The notes: a model not told the origin generated them from the sequence alone. 64,000 nucleotides of DNA from Nereocystis luetkeana (GCA_031213475.1 JARUPZ010000017.1:6092167-6156166), one strand, 5' to 3'; shown: positions 44,792 through 56,675, numbered from the stretch's first letter. Made by a program: numbers and translations.

Positions 44792-45429
44792 GGGTCGATC
44801 TTAACGACACGTATTGCTTTTCGTTTTTTCCTGAAATTTCGGCATTATTTCACCAAATTCAGCGAGGGTTGAATCTTATCGAGTAATTGCCTCAGTTGGC
44901 TGGGGAATAATCGTCCACCCGGCACAGAACCGTCCCTACAGTAGCTGCGATCGCGGAACCCATGCGTGCGGTGGCCCTACTGTCATCGGCCTGACTCGTA
45001 GGCAGGTGTCGGTGCCTTGGGGAGTGAAATCCATCCCCAACTCGGCACGCAACAACGCCCAACGCTTGGCCGAAGCGACAAAGTCTTAGCTTTTAACGTC
45101 ACCGAGCTCAGTCGGTCGACCACCTCGGTGCGGTCACCTTGTGAACTCGGCCACGATAACCCAGAAAGCTATCGCGCCTTCTGCGTTCGGCCATGACTTG
45201 CGAATGACCTTAGGAGCGACCTCTGTCAGCTCTGTGCGCTCGTGAGTGGTGGCATTGCTCGAGCGGTGGGGCAGCCCGATCCTCTACGGCCTTATACCTA
45301 AATTTCCTGAAGAACCCTAAAAACGTCAAGACGCCCTTTTTCGGGGTCGGAATTTTTCGGTTTTTCCCGAAATAATCTCGGGGAAATACCGAAAAGAAAC
45401 TGAAAAACAGCCCTCGTTATTATCGACGC
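44792..45429 (+). mobile_element. Non-autonomous TIR DNA transposon, about 640 bp, third copy
   Basis: Left end GGGTCGATCTTAACGACACG; right end ...TTATTATCGACGC, its imperfect complement. It is flanked by TTA at 44789-44791 and TTA at 45430-45432. The interior is collinear with the copies at 25133 and 23082. As there, no open frame survives in a conserved way across copies, so it is treated as non-coding. Confidence 0.82.
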
Positions 45430-45432
45430 TTA

Positions 45433-47716
45433 CTACGAGAGGCTGTCGGATGAGTCACTCACGTGTGCTGGATCAGGGTTCCCCTCAACGCCGCCGATAG
45501 TTGCTGCTGTTCTAGGGTGATAGCTGCGAGTTCATACTATATTATTACCCTAGAGCTTTCCGTTCCCCTCGCTGCCTCGGCAAGGAATGCTGCGAGGCAT
45601 GCCCTATCAGGCTAATAGCGAGTGGGGTAGGTCTTTCTGGCGGGTGTAAGGCCGGACTCACCCTCAAGGAGTGATACCTTCTCGCTGCTGCCTGTGGCCG
45701 CGAGGCTCAGGCGGCAGTAGAGTTGGGTCGTACGTGGTGCGTCAGGCACGGAGACTCTACGATTCGCGCGTCTATTTCAGGCAGCTGCGGCAGAGCAGCA
45801 ATGCTCAATCGGGGTGTCCGTGCGCGGAGGCAGGCGCCACCACAGGCCACACTACGGCAGAGTCTATTGCGCCGGTAGGAGGCTGGATTCGACGACGAGG
45901 GAGGAGGGAGACTGAGCGTCGACGTGCGGGGAAGAGACGGATTGACCTCCCCCTGCGCGAGAATTTTTATTTTTCAGATCAGAACCGTAAGTGCGAGGGC
46001 CATTTTGTTTTTCAGGATGACGGAGAAAGGGAATCGACTGGAAGGGAATGGCAACGAGTGCACGCGCAAAAGAGCGAGTGGATTGGGCCAAGGCGATGAT
46101 GCGGCCATGAAGAGCGGCAGGAAGACGGTGCATGGGAGCCCATGATCTGCGCGCACACTATCATCACGAGAGAAGCAGTCATAGTTTGTTTTTTCCTGGT
46201 ATTTTGTTTCACGAGGCAGAATAGTATCTACCGGTACTTGTTATAAACGTCGTCACTGGTCTTTGTAGTTTAACGAGTTGTATACCCTTCATCATGGGGA
46301 ATAACCTACGCAATTATCACGGACGTGGACTCATAACTGTGTTGCACCTTTTTGTGTCAGACAGTCCAGGAAGAGATGGTGATCGTTGATATTCGTGTGG
46401 TAGCAAGGTTCGATTGCTCCTTTTTTCACTGCATATCCGCGAGTCTTCAATCTGACAGCACTCCAGGTAGCAGGCAGGTTGGTGTGTTCCTCTTTCGTGT
46501 TCACGACTACCGTGCGTTTCGTAGGGTGCAGGCAGCACTTCAGACAGCATCCACTGTAGTCAGCAGACACGAGTTGGTTAGTGGTCGGAACGGGGGTAAT
46601 CTTCTATGTTATAGTTGAGAGGATATACCCGCGGCCATGTTAGTTCAGTTTGCGCATTGGGTGTTAGCTCTTGTTGTGCGCTTTCTTCGTCTTGTGCATT
46701 TTGAGGCAGCCGAATTTTCGTTTTTTCTTTTTCTTTTTCGGATCTTTCTAGGGCTCCAGCACCTTTGTGTGACCACGGACTCCTTCGTCAGAGAGTTAAT
46801 GTGAGAACAACAACAACAACTATACCGAGAAGCGGGTTGTACTTGTGGTGGGGGTTTTGATTGTATGTCGGTGCTTTATGTGCGCTGTTGCTGCAGAGCT
46901 GTGGATGTTCCTGCTGCATGCTGCGGCAGAACTGTGTTGTGTGCTGTACGACAAAAAGCGATGTGTCACACGAACAAAAAAAAAATGCCTAGAAGCTACT
47001 ACGAAATAATATCACAATGAACGATCTTGGTCGGAGGAGTACGCAAGTACTTATTTATTTGGGGAAAACCATACTTAACGCTGGTCGTTATGTCTAACAG
47101 TTACTAGTACATATGTGTTGAGACTCGATAGGTGTTTCCCCCCCCTAATCTTCCCTATATAAGTACATGTTCGTAGTGTTGAATGTGTCTAGTAATAGTA
47201 CGACAACGAGTTGTGCCGATCACTCTGTAACCGTCTTGCGTACGAGCGCAAAAAATGTCTTGAAACTCGGCTGCAGACCACTGGTGCTGTGCCGCCGTAG
47301 ATCTGTCACGTTCGTCATTCATAGTACGAGCAGGTTGTGAAAGAGTCTGGTGCATCACTACTACCAACAACACGAAGAAAGAAGTGTAACTCGCTTTCAT
47401 TTTTTAGCGATCCTCTGTTTGGTACAGACTTGTTCGGACTTCGTGACCGTCGTGTATTTCGGTACTCTTATATCTATCTCGTTGTACAGAGACCTCTTGT
47501 CAATATGTCGTTCGCTTTGTAGTAAAGCACTCAGCGGTTAGCAGTATCAGCTTTTAGTACGAAAAGTAATTCGAATTTACTTTCCGACCCTCAGTGTGGT
47601 ACAGACATGTTCTGTCTGATCGTCTGTCGATCACTTGTTCCCGTCGTATGTTTCGTCTCCCCGATTTCATATATATATATATATATTATATTGTTGGTAG
47701 CTGTAGAATGTACCTA
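45433..47716. other. No gene recognised
   Basis: An open frame at 45671-46099 has no recognised domain. Related degenerate blocks around TCTGTCGATCACTT occur at 44385 and 47625. TA runs at 47672-47693. Nothing further is supported. Confidence 0.4.
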
Positions 47717-48762
47717 CTACCCCACCACTACTACCTGGACTCTACATGACGTGATGGTAGCACGCTTCGCAAGAGGAGTGTGTCTTTCCGTGCTTAGGGA
47801 CGGGATAGGCTCCCCCATCGCCGCTCGGAACCCGAGCCGTGGGCTCTTCTTAGAGGCGAGGGGAGACATTCTGCGCTTTGCAGATATCGGCAGACGTGCT
47901 TTCCCGTAAACACTACCAGCGTATGGACCAGGAAAGCCACAACCTATTGGTGGCTGTTGTTGGGGAGTGGGGCGTCCTGCTCCCGCCGTGCTATCGTACC
48001 GCTGTGCTGGCATACCACTCTGTTCTGTAATATAGTAACCGTTCGGGTTTAACAATGAGTCTTTTGTTCTTGATTTTCCAAGGAAAAACAGGTAGGCGTT
48101 CAGTCTGAGAGCCAAGGTGCCGTCTGTACCGGTGCCGACTGGTCTCTCTCGATACTCCCACCAACTCCAACTGTGACATCACAAAAATAAGACACGCAAA
48201 CTGAAGACGGCGCTCGAAAGCATTTCATCGAGGGCAATGCCAATTTTTTCAAGCCATCCATAACGATTGATGCCCATCCTTGGACGAAACTCGTCGTGCA
48301 TAGCTGGAACCCACGCATCAAGAAGAGCCTGCTAAAACTCGTTGTCTCTCGAACGCGCTGTGGGAACATCAGATACTCACCCGTGCATCCTTGTTCACCG
48401 ATCATGAACCCTTGTAGTAGCCGTGGATGTCGCAAATGGCTCTCTGCCATCCTGTGTTGAATCCACAGGTCCTGCCGTGGGGTTTGCTTGCGGTCATACT
48501 TCCACCGGCATATATATTGGTGTGACCACCCCTAAGTGGACGGTGGCACTCTTGGTCGGGCTTGACGTGTCTACTGTGGAGGCACGACTTACAGGTAGGT
48601 GCGGCTCGCGAACATCAGCTGCAGTCCCTGGCGAAGCAGGTGGTGTCGATCCGTCCACCTCGGATGCTGATGCTCCGATTGAAGCAAGCGATGGCTCTTT
48701 GGCAAAGCCAGTCAACGATGGTGTTCTCCGGCATTCCCAGGAGATTGTGTCGACGGCATAGC
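47717..48762 (-). CDS. Possible spliced gene of unknown function (speculative)
   Basis: Three minus-strand open segments can be joined by GT-AG introns. The first, 48762-48489, is rich in Ser, Thr and Pro and ends YMPVE before GTATGA. The second, about 48337-48195, encodes ALLDAWVPAMHDEFRPRMGI and GWLEKIGIALDEML, then a GTGTCT donor. The third starts after GTACAG near 48123 and runs to 47717, including PPIGCGFPGPYAGSVYGKAR. The joins keep the frame. No family was recognised and no start codon is obvious: the upstream edge meets a MITE at 48771. It may be a real gene, part of an unknown mobile element, or chance. Confidence 0.25.
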
Positions 48763-48770
48763 TGGTGCTA

Positions 48771-48878
48771 TTACGGGGGGCCATAGTTAACAGGACCAAA
48801 TATTGTTGGTAAAAAGGGTTAAACATAAAATAGGTTTTAATGTGTACCATAGGTCCTGTTAACTATGGTCCCCCGTAA
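48771..48878. mobile_element. 105-bp MITE family, copy 2
   Basis: A 108-bp element with ends TTACGGGGGGCCATAGTTAA and the complementary AACTATGGTCCCCCGTAA, flanked by TA on both sides. The inverted ends extend over AACAGGACC and its complement, leaving only a short central loop. Confidence 0.9.
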
Positions 48879-49059
48879 TAATAGGACCCTTCTTCTCCAT
48901 GCGATGTGGTGCCATGGGGTTCGTAGGGTAGTCTTCGTAGGATGTGCTTTGACGGGGTGGTTTCGCTTCACACTATTTTTTTTCTACACTAACTCTGCTG
49001 CCAGGGAATTACTGCAGTTCGGTATGAATAAGCATGCTACCCTCGGGAATTCTCAGCCT

Positions 49060-49165
49060 GTAAAACTGAGTCTCAGCTGGGGCAACTGCAAATCTGTCTG
49101 TCTGTCTGCCTGTCGGCCTGTCTGTCTGTCTGTCGGTCTGTTTGTCTGTCTGTCTGTCCGTCCAC
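49060..49165 (+). repeat. Dispersed repeat with long TCTG tail
   Basis: GAGTCTCAGCTGGGGCAACT then a TCTG/TCGG tetranucleotide run of about 80 bp. It shares its head with 41405-41475. The repeated head plus simple tail recalls a SINE or LINE 3' end, which is inference. Confidence 0.65.
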
Positions 49166-49245
49166 GATTCCTTCGATTTTCGACCGCGGGCGGTTGTTGA
49201 TATGTTATCGACGGTAGTTCCGCATTACCGTACTCTGATATGATA

Positions 49246-49532
49246 GGGTAGTTTTGTCCGTAGACGAGGTAACGGCCTCCGCAAACGAAGTAACGGACAA
49301 AGCAGGGTTTATTGGTAGAGAGAATGTGGCATGTCTGTATCGGGAACTGGGATAGAGCAAGTTTGGTTGGAAGGGAAGGCCTCGCACGCAGTCCTTCGAA
49401 GCAAAGCACCGAGCGTGGGTCAGCATCCCCACGCCGGGCACGAGCAAGCACGAGGTCCTGTGACGAGCACGGGCAGACGTGAGGTAATCGCTGGTATGTC
49501 GATCCAAGCCAGGAATTAGTGCCTTATTTTCC
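49246..49532 (+). repeat. Split direct repeat unit A1
   Basis: Begins GGGTAGTTTTGTCCGTAGAC and ends TTAGTGCCTTATTTTCC. It differs from A2 only at one position (TTGGTTGG here, TTGGTTCG in A2). It is the expected 5' end of the element. Confidence 0.9.
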
Positions 49533-50253
49533 CTTTCCTCCCGTCTCTACTCCGGCCCGGCTGGGACCACGTACTGAGGGCGGGGGCGAGCTGACGCGAC
49601 TTTGGTGATCGGGGGGGATTTGCTGCGAGGACTGGATTCAGCGAGTTCCAAAAAAAAACAAAACACACGGTATGTCATGTGTAGTGATTGTCGACTGACG
49701 ATAAAGTGCTATCTAACGATAGGCGAAGAAACGATGAGTGGGAGCGGCGACCGCGTCCCAGTAACGGGAGGCGGCCCGTTTAGAGAAGAAAGAACCCGTA
49801 CGGGTTGGGGCACCCGCTCACACGAGAGCACGAGCATAGACGTGGCTGTACGGGTGGGAAGCAGCGCGACGCGGGTCTTTGTCTCGAGGTGCATACATGC
49901 ACATCGAAAAGACGCTATGATACATTCCTGAAGGCGGCAGAGGGAGGACGCGTGGTGGAGACAACGGGCGCGCCAGTGTACGAGAGAGAGCAAAAAAAAA
50001 AAACGAAAAAAAACGAAAAAAAACGCATACTGATACCTGTTACCTGGTACGTATTGATCTATGCGCACATCCCACAACATACACCCCAGACCACCGGATC
50101 ACCCAGGCAGGTAGGTTTGGGGAGGTCCCAGGACGCTTGTATACTGCTGTGTACAGTCAGCCCCCTTTTTCACGCGACCGAGAAGGCAAGCACAAGTTCA
50201 TGATACTCATGGAAACATTTCGAAGTAATGGCCACTACTGTTGGTAGTATAAT

Positions 50254-52185
50254 TTGAGTCGGTGGAGACAGCAGTACACTGCCGTATGCGATGGAAACAT
50301 GCCGTCGCAAGACCGACACGGTGTTGTTTGCTGTGGAGACGCAGCCTCGTTACTAGCTCTGGGCATGATACTCATGGAACCATGCCGAACTATAGGCCGC
50401 TATAAAAATAATGAGACTAATAATAATGATAATACTCCGGAGTAGAAAATAACACGCAGCACAGCAGCACAGACCGGTCGGGGTTTTCATAAACGTGATA
50501 ACACAGGAATGCGATGGGCACTGTATAATCAGCCCGGGGTACAAGAAAAGGGACGAAAAGGAGAGCAAATTGTTTCGTATACGCGTGAACGGGGGTTTCC
50601 ATAAACGTGATAAAACATGAATGCGAGGGGCACTGTATAATCAGCCCCGGGGTACAAGGAAATGGACGAAAACGAGACGAAATGCTACATGTACCAAATA
50701 TGATGTGGCTGTAGACTAAATTGAGTCGGTGCACAATGGAGATGGTACCGCTACTGTGGGCGACAATTAAGAAGAAAACAAAACATGTTGACGCACGACC
50801 GACACGGGGTTGCTTGCTGTGTGTGGAGACACAGTCCGGCTGCAAGCTCTGGGCCTGATACTCTTGGAAATATGACGAAGTATCGGCCGCTATAATAATT
50901 TGAGTTGGTGCGCTGGGGAGACAGTTCTGCTGTGTGCGATGAAAACATATCGACGCACGACCGACACGGTGTTGCTTGCGGTGGAGACACAGTGCAGTTA
51001 CAAGCTCTGGGGCTGAGACCCATGGGTTCATGCAAGGTACCGGCCGCTCTAATAATAATAATTATTCATGTCATCATATTAATAGTAATTTGAGTCGGCG
51101 TGCTGTGGAGACAGTACTGCTGTGTGCGATGAAAACATATCGACGCACGACCGACACGGTGTTGCTTGCTGTGGAGACACAGTCTGGTTACAAGCTCTGG
51201 GGCTAAGACCCATGGACTTGGGAATATGACGAAATATCGGCCGCTATAATAATTTGAGTTGGTGCGCTGTGGAGACAGTTCCGCTGTGTGCGATGAAAAG
51301 ATATCGACGCACGACCGACACGGCGTTGCTTGCTGTGGAGACGCAGTCTGGTTACAAGCTCTGGGGCTGAGACCCAGGGAAACAGGCAAGGTACTGGCGG
51401 CTCTAATAATAATAATTATTGATATCATCATACCTGGTAGTAATTTGAGTCGGCGTGCTGTGGAGACACTACTGCTGTGTGCGATGAAAACATGTTGACG
51501 CACGACCGACACGGGGTTGTTTACTGCTGTGGAGACACGGTCTTGTTACAAGCGCTGGGCCTGATACTCTTGGAAACATTACGAAGTATTGGCCGCTAAA
51601 ATATAGTTTGGGTCGGTGCGCGGTGGAGACAGTACTGCTGTGTGCGATGCAAACATATCGACGCACGACCGACCCGGTGTTGTTTGCAGTGGAAACACAG
51701 TTTGTTTTTACAATCGCTGGGCATGATACTCATGGAAACATGCCGGAGTATGGACTGCTATAGTAATAATTAGAGTCGGAGCGCTGTGGAGACAGAACTG
51801 CCGTGTGCGATGATGGAAACATGTGGACGCACGACCGACACGGGGTTGTTGGCTGTGGAGACACAGTCCTGGTACAAGTTCTTGGCCTGAGACTCATGAA
51901 AACATGCAAGGTATTGGCCGCGATAAAAATAATGATTCAAGTCGGGGCGCTGTGGAGCAAGAAAACTGCTGCTGTGCGATGAAAACATGTCGATGCACGA
52001 CCGACACGGTGTTGTTGGCTGTGGAGACACAGTCCTGTTACAAATTCTTGGCCTGAGACTCGTGGAAACATGGAAGGTATTGACCGCTATAATGCTGTGT
52101 GCGAGTACAACATATCGACGCACGACCGACACGGTGTTGGCCGGCTGTGGCGACAGCAAGGGGCCGGCTCGCTGTGGAGACAGGA
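50254..52185 (+). repeat. Tandem array with GCTGTGGAGACA pairs and higher-order periodicity
   Basis: About ten units. Most carry two GCTGTGGAGACA-like 12-mers 66 or 69 bp apart, separated by GATGAAAACATATCGACGCA and CGACCGACACGG. First-motif positions 50912, 51102, 51266, 51457, 51620, 51783 and 51949 give steps of 190, 164, 191, 163, 163 and 166 bp. The 190-bp units contain an extra TAATAATAATTATT linker, so 50912-51619 forms two 354-bp dimers. The first units (50254-50890) are irregular. It lies inside the A1-B2 element. No protein is inferred. Confidence 0.85.
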
Positions 52186-53160
52186 AGGGCTTACCCAGGT
52201 GGAAACACACGAGGAAAATATTCCGGCACGACCACATGGGTAGGCAAGAAGAGAGTAAAAAAAAACGAAGAAATAAAGAGAAAAGAAGGACGAGCAGGAA
52301 GGGCTTGTAGCCTAGATTCACGGATCCGTAAAAAAAAAAAAAAAACCCGTTGGGTACGTGCCGGATTCCGTATTATACTGGGTACGTGCGTTCAATTTCC
52401 AAGAAATAGCAAAAAAGTACCCGGCACCGGTAGCACCGCAGAGAGAAATACAAAATCGCGGCACCCGACGAGTAGTCGGGTGCCCCACGTCACGTTAAAC
52501 TAGGGTACCGAGATACGGCTCACTGCGACCGCGGGAAGGGCACCCTACATCTATAAACCGAAACCAACGGCTACACACGTTGGGGCCGGTGCGCGACTGT
52601 TTGGGGGGGGGAACCCCCAACCAAGAATAAAATAAATATTCAAAAAAAAACAATAATAATAATAATAATAGTGAAAGGAAAACTCTATATCTTCACGCAG
52701 CTCGAATAATGGGGATAACCGAGCGAATTACATCGACACTGATCGAGAAAGACATTCTTATACGCAACGCCTGCGAGGTAAATTCCCTGCTGCTGTTGGC
52801 CCTGTTTCCAGAATTTGTGTTGGGCAGGGGGAGTATCCCTTGCCACGGGACGCACGGCCCATGCCGTTCGGCGTGAGTCGTGCGCCCCGTCTGATAAGCA
52901 CGTTTTGGACAGGGCGGCGGCCTACGCAGAAGCAATTATCTCAAATAAGGAGTTGCGAGCAGAGGGGGGGGGGGGGGGGGGGGGGGGCACAGCGCTGCGA
53001 CGCCCCCCCACCTTCTCCACGTTGGTTTGTTGGTCGGGATGCTTGGCTTGACGCCCATGTGTTCTGAATTATCCGCCCAGGGGCTGGGCGGGAGAAAATA
53101 CACCCGCGTGTGTGTTGCAAAGGGGGCGCGGGAGGGGGGGGGTGTATATACATTTTTCAC
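52186..53160. other. Interior of the split-repeat element; no gene recognised
   Basis: Includes a perfect 10-bp-stem hairpin GGCACCCGAC..GTCGGGTGCC near 52463-52487, an AAT microsatellite at about 52649-52670 and a run of 24 G at 52964-52987. No reverse-transcriptase motif was found on either strand. Confidence 0.5.
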
Positions 53161-53164
53161 CATC

Positions 53165-53790
53165 AGGTACGACCATCAATGAGCTCCCCGTTGTGGAGAC
53201 AACGGGGAGGGAGCAGGTCTGCTGTGGAGACAGCGAGCACAACTGCCCATATTTGGTTTTGTCGATTACCCGATGTAAACACTCCGATGTATGACCATCA
53301 ACGAGTTCCCCGCTGTGGAGACAGCTGGGGGGGGGGCGGTACGCTGTGGAGACAGCGGGCAGAACTGCCCACATTTGGTTTGGGCGAATACTCGACGAAA
53401 ACATATCGATGTAAACCAACAGTGAGTTCCCCAGCTGTGGAGACAGCGGGGGGGGGGCAGGTCCGCTGTGGAGACAGCGGGCACAACTGCCCGAGGGTGA
53501 CGTTGTCCCCCGCATGCTCGACCTTGCCAGGAAGGCATGAAAACATATAAATGCACGACCGCCAAGGAGTTGCCCGCTGTGGAGACAATGGGGGGGCAGG
53601 CTCGCTGTGGAGACGGCGGGCACAACCGCTCGAGGGGGTGCCATCCCTCTCCGTCATTGATTTTTGTTATTTTTATAAGTTTTTTTTTAGGGGGAGTACA
53701 CGATGAAAACACATCGGTGTACGACCGCCGATGAGTTGCCTGCTGTGGAGACAGTGGGGGACGGGCTCGCTGCCAAGATTGGGGGGCAGT
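53165..53790 (+). repeat. Second tandem array with closely paired GCTGTGGAGACA motifs
   Basis: Five units with two 12-mers each about 28-31 bp apart: first motifs at about 53190, 53312, 53434, 53576 and 53742, second at 53221, 53343, 53465 and 53604. The first three steps are 122, 122 and 142 bp. Units share CGAAAACATAT or similar and a TGACCATCAACGAGTTCCCC block, so this array is a diverged relative of that at 50254-52185. Runs of G follow the first motif of each unit. Confidence 0.8.
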
Positions 53791-54884
53791 ACTGCTCGAG
53801 GGGGAGCTACGACGGGGCCACGTCTCAGCTCATATTTCAACTTTTCGTTGCATAAGTTTGTTATCTTGTCTCCGCACCTACGTTGCCCAGATGAGGGCAC
53901 GCCCACGGTGGGAATGCACGAGGCAGAGGTGGGGACACCCACCCTTACCATTGCCCACCGTCACACATGCGGCATTGACCCCCCAACAAACACGAGGGGG
54001 ACATAGTTCCGCACTGACGATAGCCGGGTGTTCTGCGAACGTTGGCGGTCGATGTACTGCACGAACATTTCCAACCTGCCACATGGTACAACTCATGATT
54101 CGGGCTTCCACGATCTACGGTTACCCATTTTATATTTAGCTACTTTATCCTTCGTTTCTGGCTTATTTACTCTGGAAACACGAGAAACGTGCAGATGAAC
54201 GGTTCCGGCGCGGAAATCAGATCGGTGTGCTGATAAAGTGGCTACCGCTAAGGCTGTTCACTTGACATCCTGATGGTTCGTGATATTCCGACAGCCCTTG
54301 GCCGCTGCTAATTCCGGGGGGGCGTGATGCACCCAAGGTGTGCTTACTTTTCCGATGGGGGAGGGCATTCATATACTGGTGCCGGTGATTTGGTGTGCCG
54401 TGCTTCTAATCAGTCTAGTTCCCCCTTACAGGACGGTCCACGTGGATACAGATTGGTATATCTGGCGAATATTTTTGTCGATGACAGACTGCACCGTTGT
54501 ACAGACAAATATCGGGTCGTCGCGTCACACAGCACGCACACTGGGCAAACCTCAAGTCTCTATGGGGGGCAGAGCTAGACGTTGGAAGATCAACCCTTGC
54601 GACTCCACACCGTTGTAAATTCATCGGTGACCCCCCCCCCCCCCCCCCCCCCCCCGTCGCGCCTGCACACTCCGAGCGCGTGTCTCTGGCGTCGTTGGCA
54701 GCGCTCATACACGGGATACAAGCTGGCCGGCCACTGTTTCGCGTGGAGAGAGCACGCGCCTGCCGATTAGGACGCAAAGGTTTCTGCAGCAGCTACTTCC
54801 GCGCTCGGATAGGGTTTGCTTGGCACTGGCCCACGTGACGGTCGGAATGCCACGATGCGTTCGACCACCGGCGTTATTCGGAGC
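53791..54884. other. Interior of the split-repeat element; no gene recognised
   Basis: A run of 25 C lies at 54631-54655. At 54822-54880 a block (CCCACGTGACGGTCGGAATG) duplicates part of the recombinase coding sequence at 55238-55290, which suggests an internal rearrangement. Confidence 0.5.
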
Positions 54885-55992
54885 AGCGCCTGGTGGAGGC
54901 GAGGGCGGATCTTTGTACCGACATCTTGGCCTCCAGTACGTTGGGGGTTCAGTTGCGAGCTCGAATAGGCGTACGTACGAGTCTGGTCGCCGATCTTGGA
55001 ATCCGTTTCGCAGGTTGATGGGTTGTTAGGAGTTCTCGGCATCGAGTGATTCGAAGAGTTTTGAAGGATGGGCGTTGATCGAGTTGGTATCGTCGTGTCG
55101 TGCGTCGGAAGGTAACCTGGCGAATATGATTCCCGGTAAATACGCGGAGGTGCAGTATTCCCATCAATTGAGGGTAGGAGTGGAGCTGCTGGTCACGGCT
55201 CCTGTTGTCCAGTGTGCGCTCAGGAGTATGGCACGGGCCCACGTGACGGCAGGAACGCCACGCCGCGTCCGCTTACCGGTGCCGTTCGGTGGAAACCCTC
55301 ACTCCCACGTGGGGCCCGGAGGGGAAAGTGTTGTGGTTGTGTCTGTGTCCGAGTTACTTCTTGATGACGCGTTCGGACAAAATGTTCACCGCGGATTCGG
55401 GGGCGGTGCACCCTTTGCACTGCCCGACGCGAGGTGACATGGCGTTTTTCGCCGAGGGCACACAGTTAGGAGAGAGGCGTAGGCAACAACCGGACAGGGT
55501 AGAGGCGCGGTTTAAGGGGCATAAGGGGGATCAGGAACAGGCTGGCAGTGTGCGCATGCGGACTCGAAGTGAGGTTCGCGGGCCAAGGTCGTCCTTTAGG
55601 GCAGACGGCGGGACCGTTGCCCTTATGTTGGAGTTGAGGTCATGCTTCCCTGGTTTTCTCGACCATGCCCCCCTGTCCTCGTATCAATGTGGCAAGGCCA
55701 TACGAGTGGTAAGGTATGGCCGTGCCCTTAGAGCACTCAAGGAGGTGGTGGCGAAGTCAGGTCGGAATGCCGATGAGTTCGCCTCGCACTCGTTGAGCAT
55801 AGGAGCCACGACCACGCTCGCGGCGGGGGGGAAGACATAGCGGAACGAGTTATCCAGAGAGAAGGGAGGCGGAGGTCTGACGCGTACGAGGTGTACACTT
55901 GTAATATCATAAAAGATTCCACGAGAGTGTCACGTAAGCTGGCGAGGGCAAAGGTGGAAGGGAGGGAAGGAACGGCGGGGGGTAAGAAATAA
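54885..55992 (+). pseudogene. Tyrosine recombinase pseudogene of the split-repeat element
   Basis: A core-binding-like segment (VASSNRRTYESGRRSWNPFR) at about 54945-55025 ends in a TAG or shift near 55027. The frame continues with YSHQLRVGVELLVTAPVVQC and ARAHVTAGTPRRVRLPV, shifts near 55320, and reads LMTRSDKMF with the likely box I arginine. Then come HAPLSSYQCGKAIRVVRYGR and EFASHSLSIGATTTLAAGG. The histidine is present, but the box II arginine (HxxR) is serine. A frameshift in a G run at 55824-55831 precedes AERVIQREGRRRSDAYEVYT, which carries the candidate tyrosine nucleophile, and a TAA at 55990-55992. The enzyme would cut and rejoin DNA through a tyrosine bond. With three or more lesions and a lost arginine it is inactive. 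Confidence 0.8.
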
Positions 55993-56032
55993 CTAAGAGT
56001 ACGTCAAACAGTAGCCTCACATCACCTCGGGG

Positions 56033-56278
56033 TTGGAGGAGTCGAATGGTACCGTACCATTCGGAGGCTTGGTGATCCGAGACAACTGTAGGCCGTACTA
56101 GTTAGGAACCCGGCCGGTATAATAGGAGGGAGAGAGAGACGTAGAATTAGAGTGGTCGAGATATCCAGGGTATTGCAGGAAGCTGCGATACAGGTATCTG
56201 GCCGAGGGGAGGAACCTCTCTCTCTCCCACGACACAGGAAACGATAATGATAATGCAATTCGAAAGATATACAATAAA
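56033..56278 (+). repeat. Split direct repeat unit B1
   Basis: Begins TTGGAGGAGTCGAATGGTAC and ends GAAAGATATACAATAAA. Identical by eye to B2. It follows the recombinase stop by 40 bp and abuts A2 with no gap. Confidence 0.92.
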
Positions 56279-56565
56279 GGGTAGTTTTGTCCGTAGACGA
56301 GGTAACGGCCTCCGCAAACGAAGTAACGGACAAAGCAGGGTTTATTGGTAGAGAGAATGTGGCATGTCTGTATCGGGAACTGGGATAGAGCAAGTTTGGT
56401 TCGAAGGGAAGGCCTCGCACGCAGTCCTTCGAAGCAAAGCACCGAGCGTGGGTCAGCATCCCCACGCCGGGCACGAGCAAGCACGAGGTCCTGTGACGAG
56501 CACGGGCAGACGTGAGGTAATCGCTGGTATGTCGATCCAAGCCAGGAATTAGTGCCTTATTTTCC
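56279..56565 (+). repeat. Split direct repeat unit A2
   Basis: Same 287 bp as A1 with one substitution. It is followed by a 110-bp spacer (56566-56675) with a run of G before B2. Confidence 0.92.
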
Positions 56566-56675
56566 GCCGTCCCACCCCCCCTATTTTTTCTTTCGAAGGG
56601 GGGGGGGGGGAGGCACGAGTAGCCGGGGGTACAGAGGAAATGTCTTTCCTTCCGCTAGGGTTTACTTTAGTTAGA

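Noticed and set aside
50417-51512. Minus-strand open frames with repeated peptides across the tandem array
   Set aside because: They follow the DNA repeat, change frame between units and show no domain; treated as non-coding, although the 66/69-bp spacing kept it in mind.
52463-52487. Terminator-like hairpin GGCACCCGAC..GTCGGGTGCC
   Set aside because: Bacterial-type terminators do not apply here and no transcript is supported; noted only as a hairpin.
50254-53790. CRISPR-like array
   Set aside because: The units are 120-190 bp with diverged repeats, in a eukaryotic setting with no cas genes; ordinary tandem repeats.
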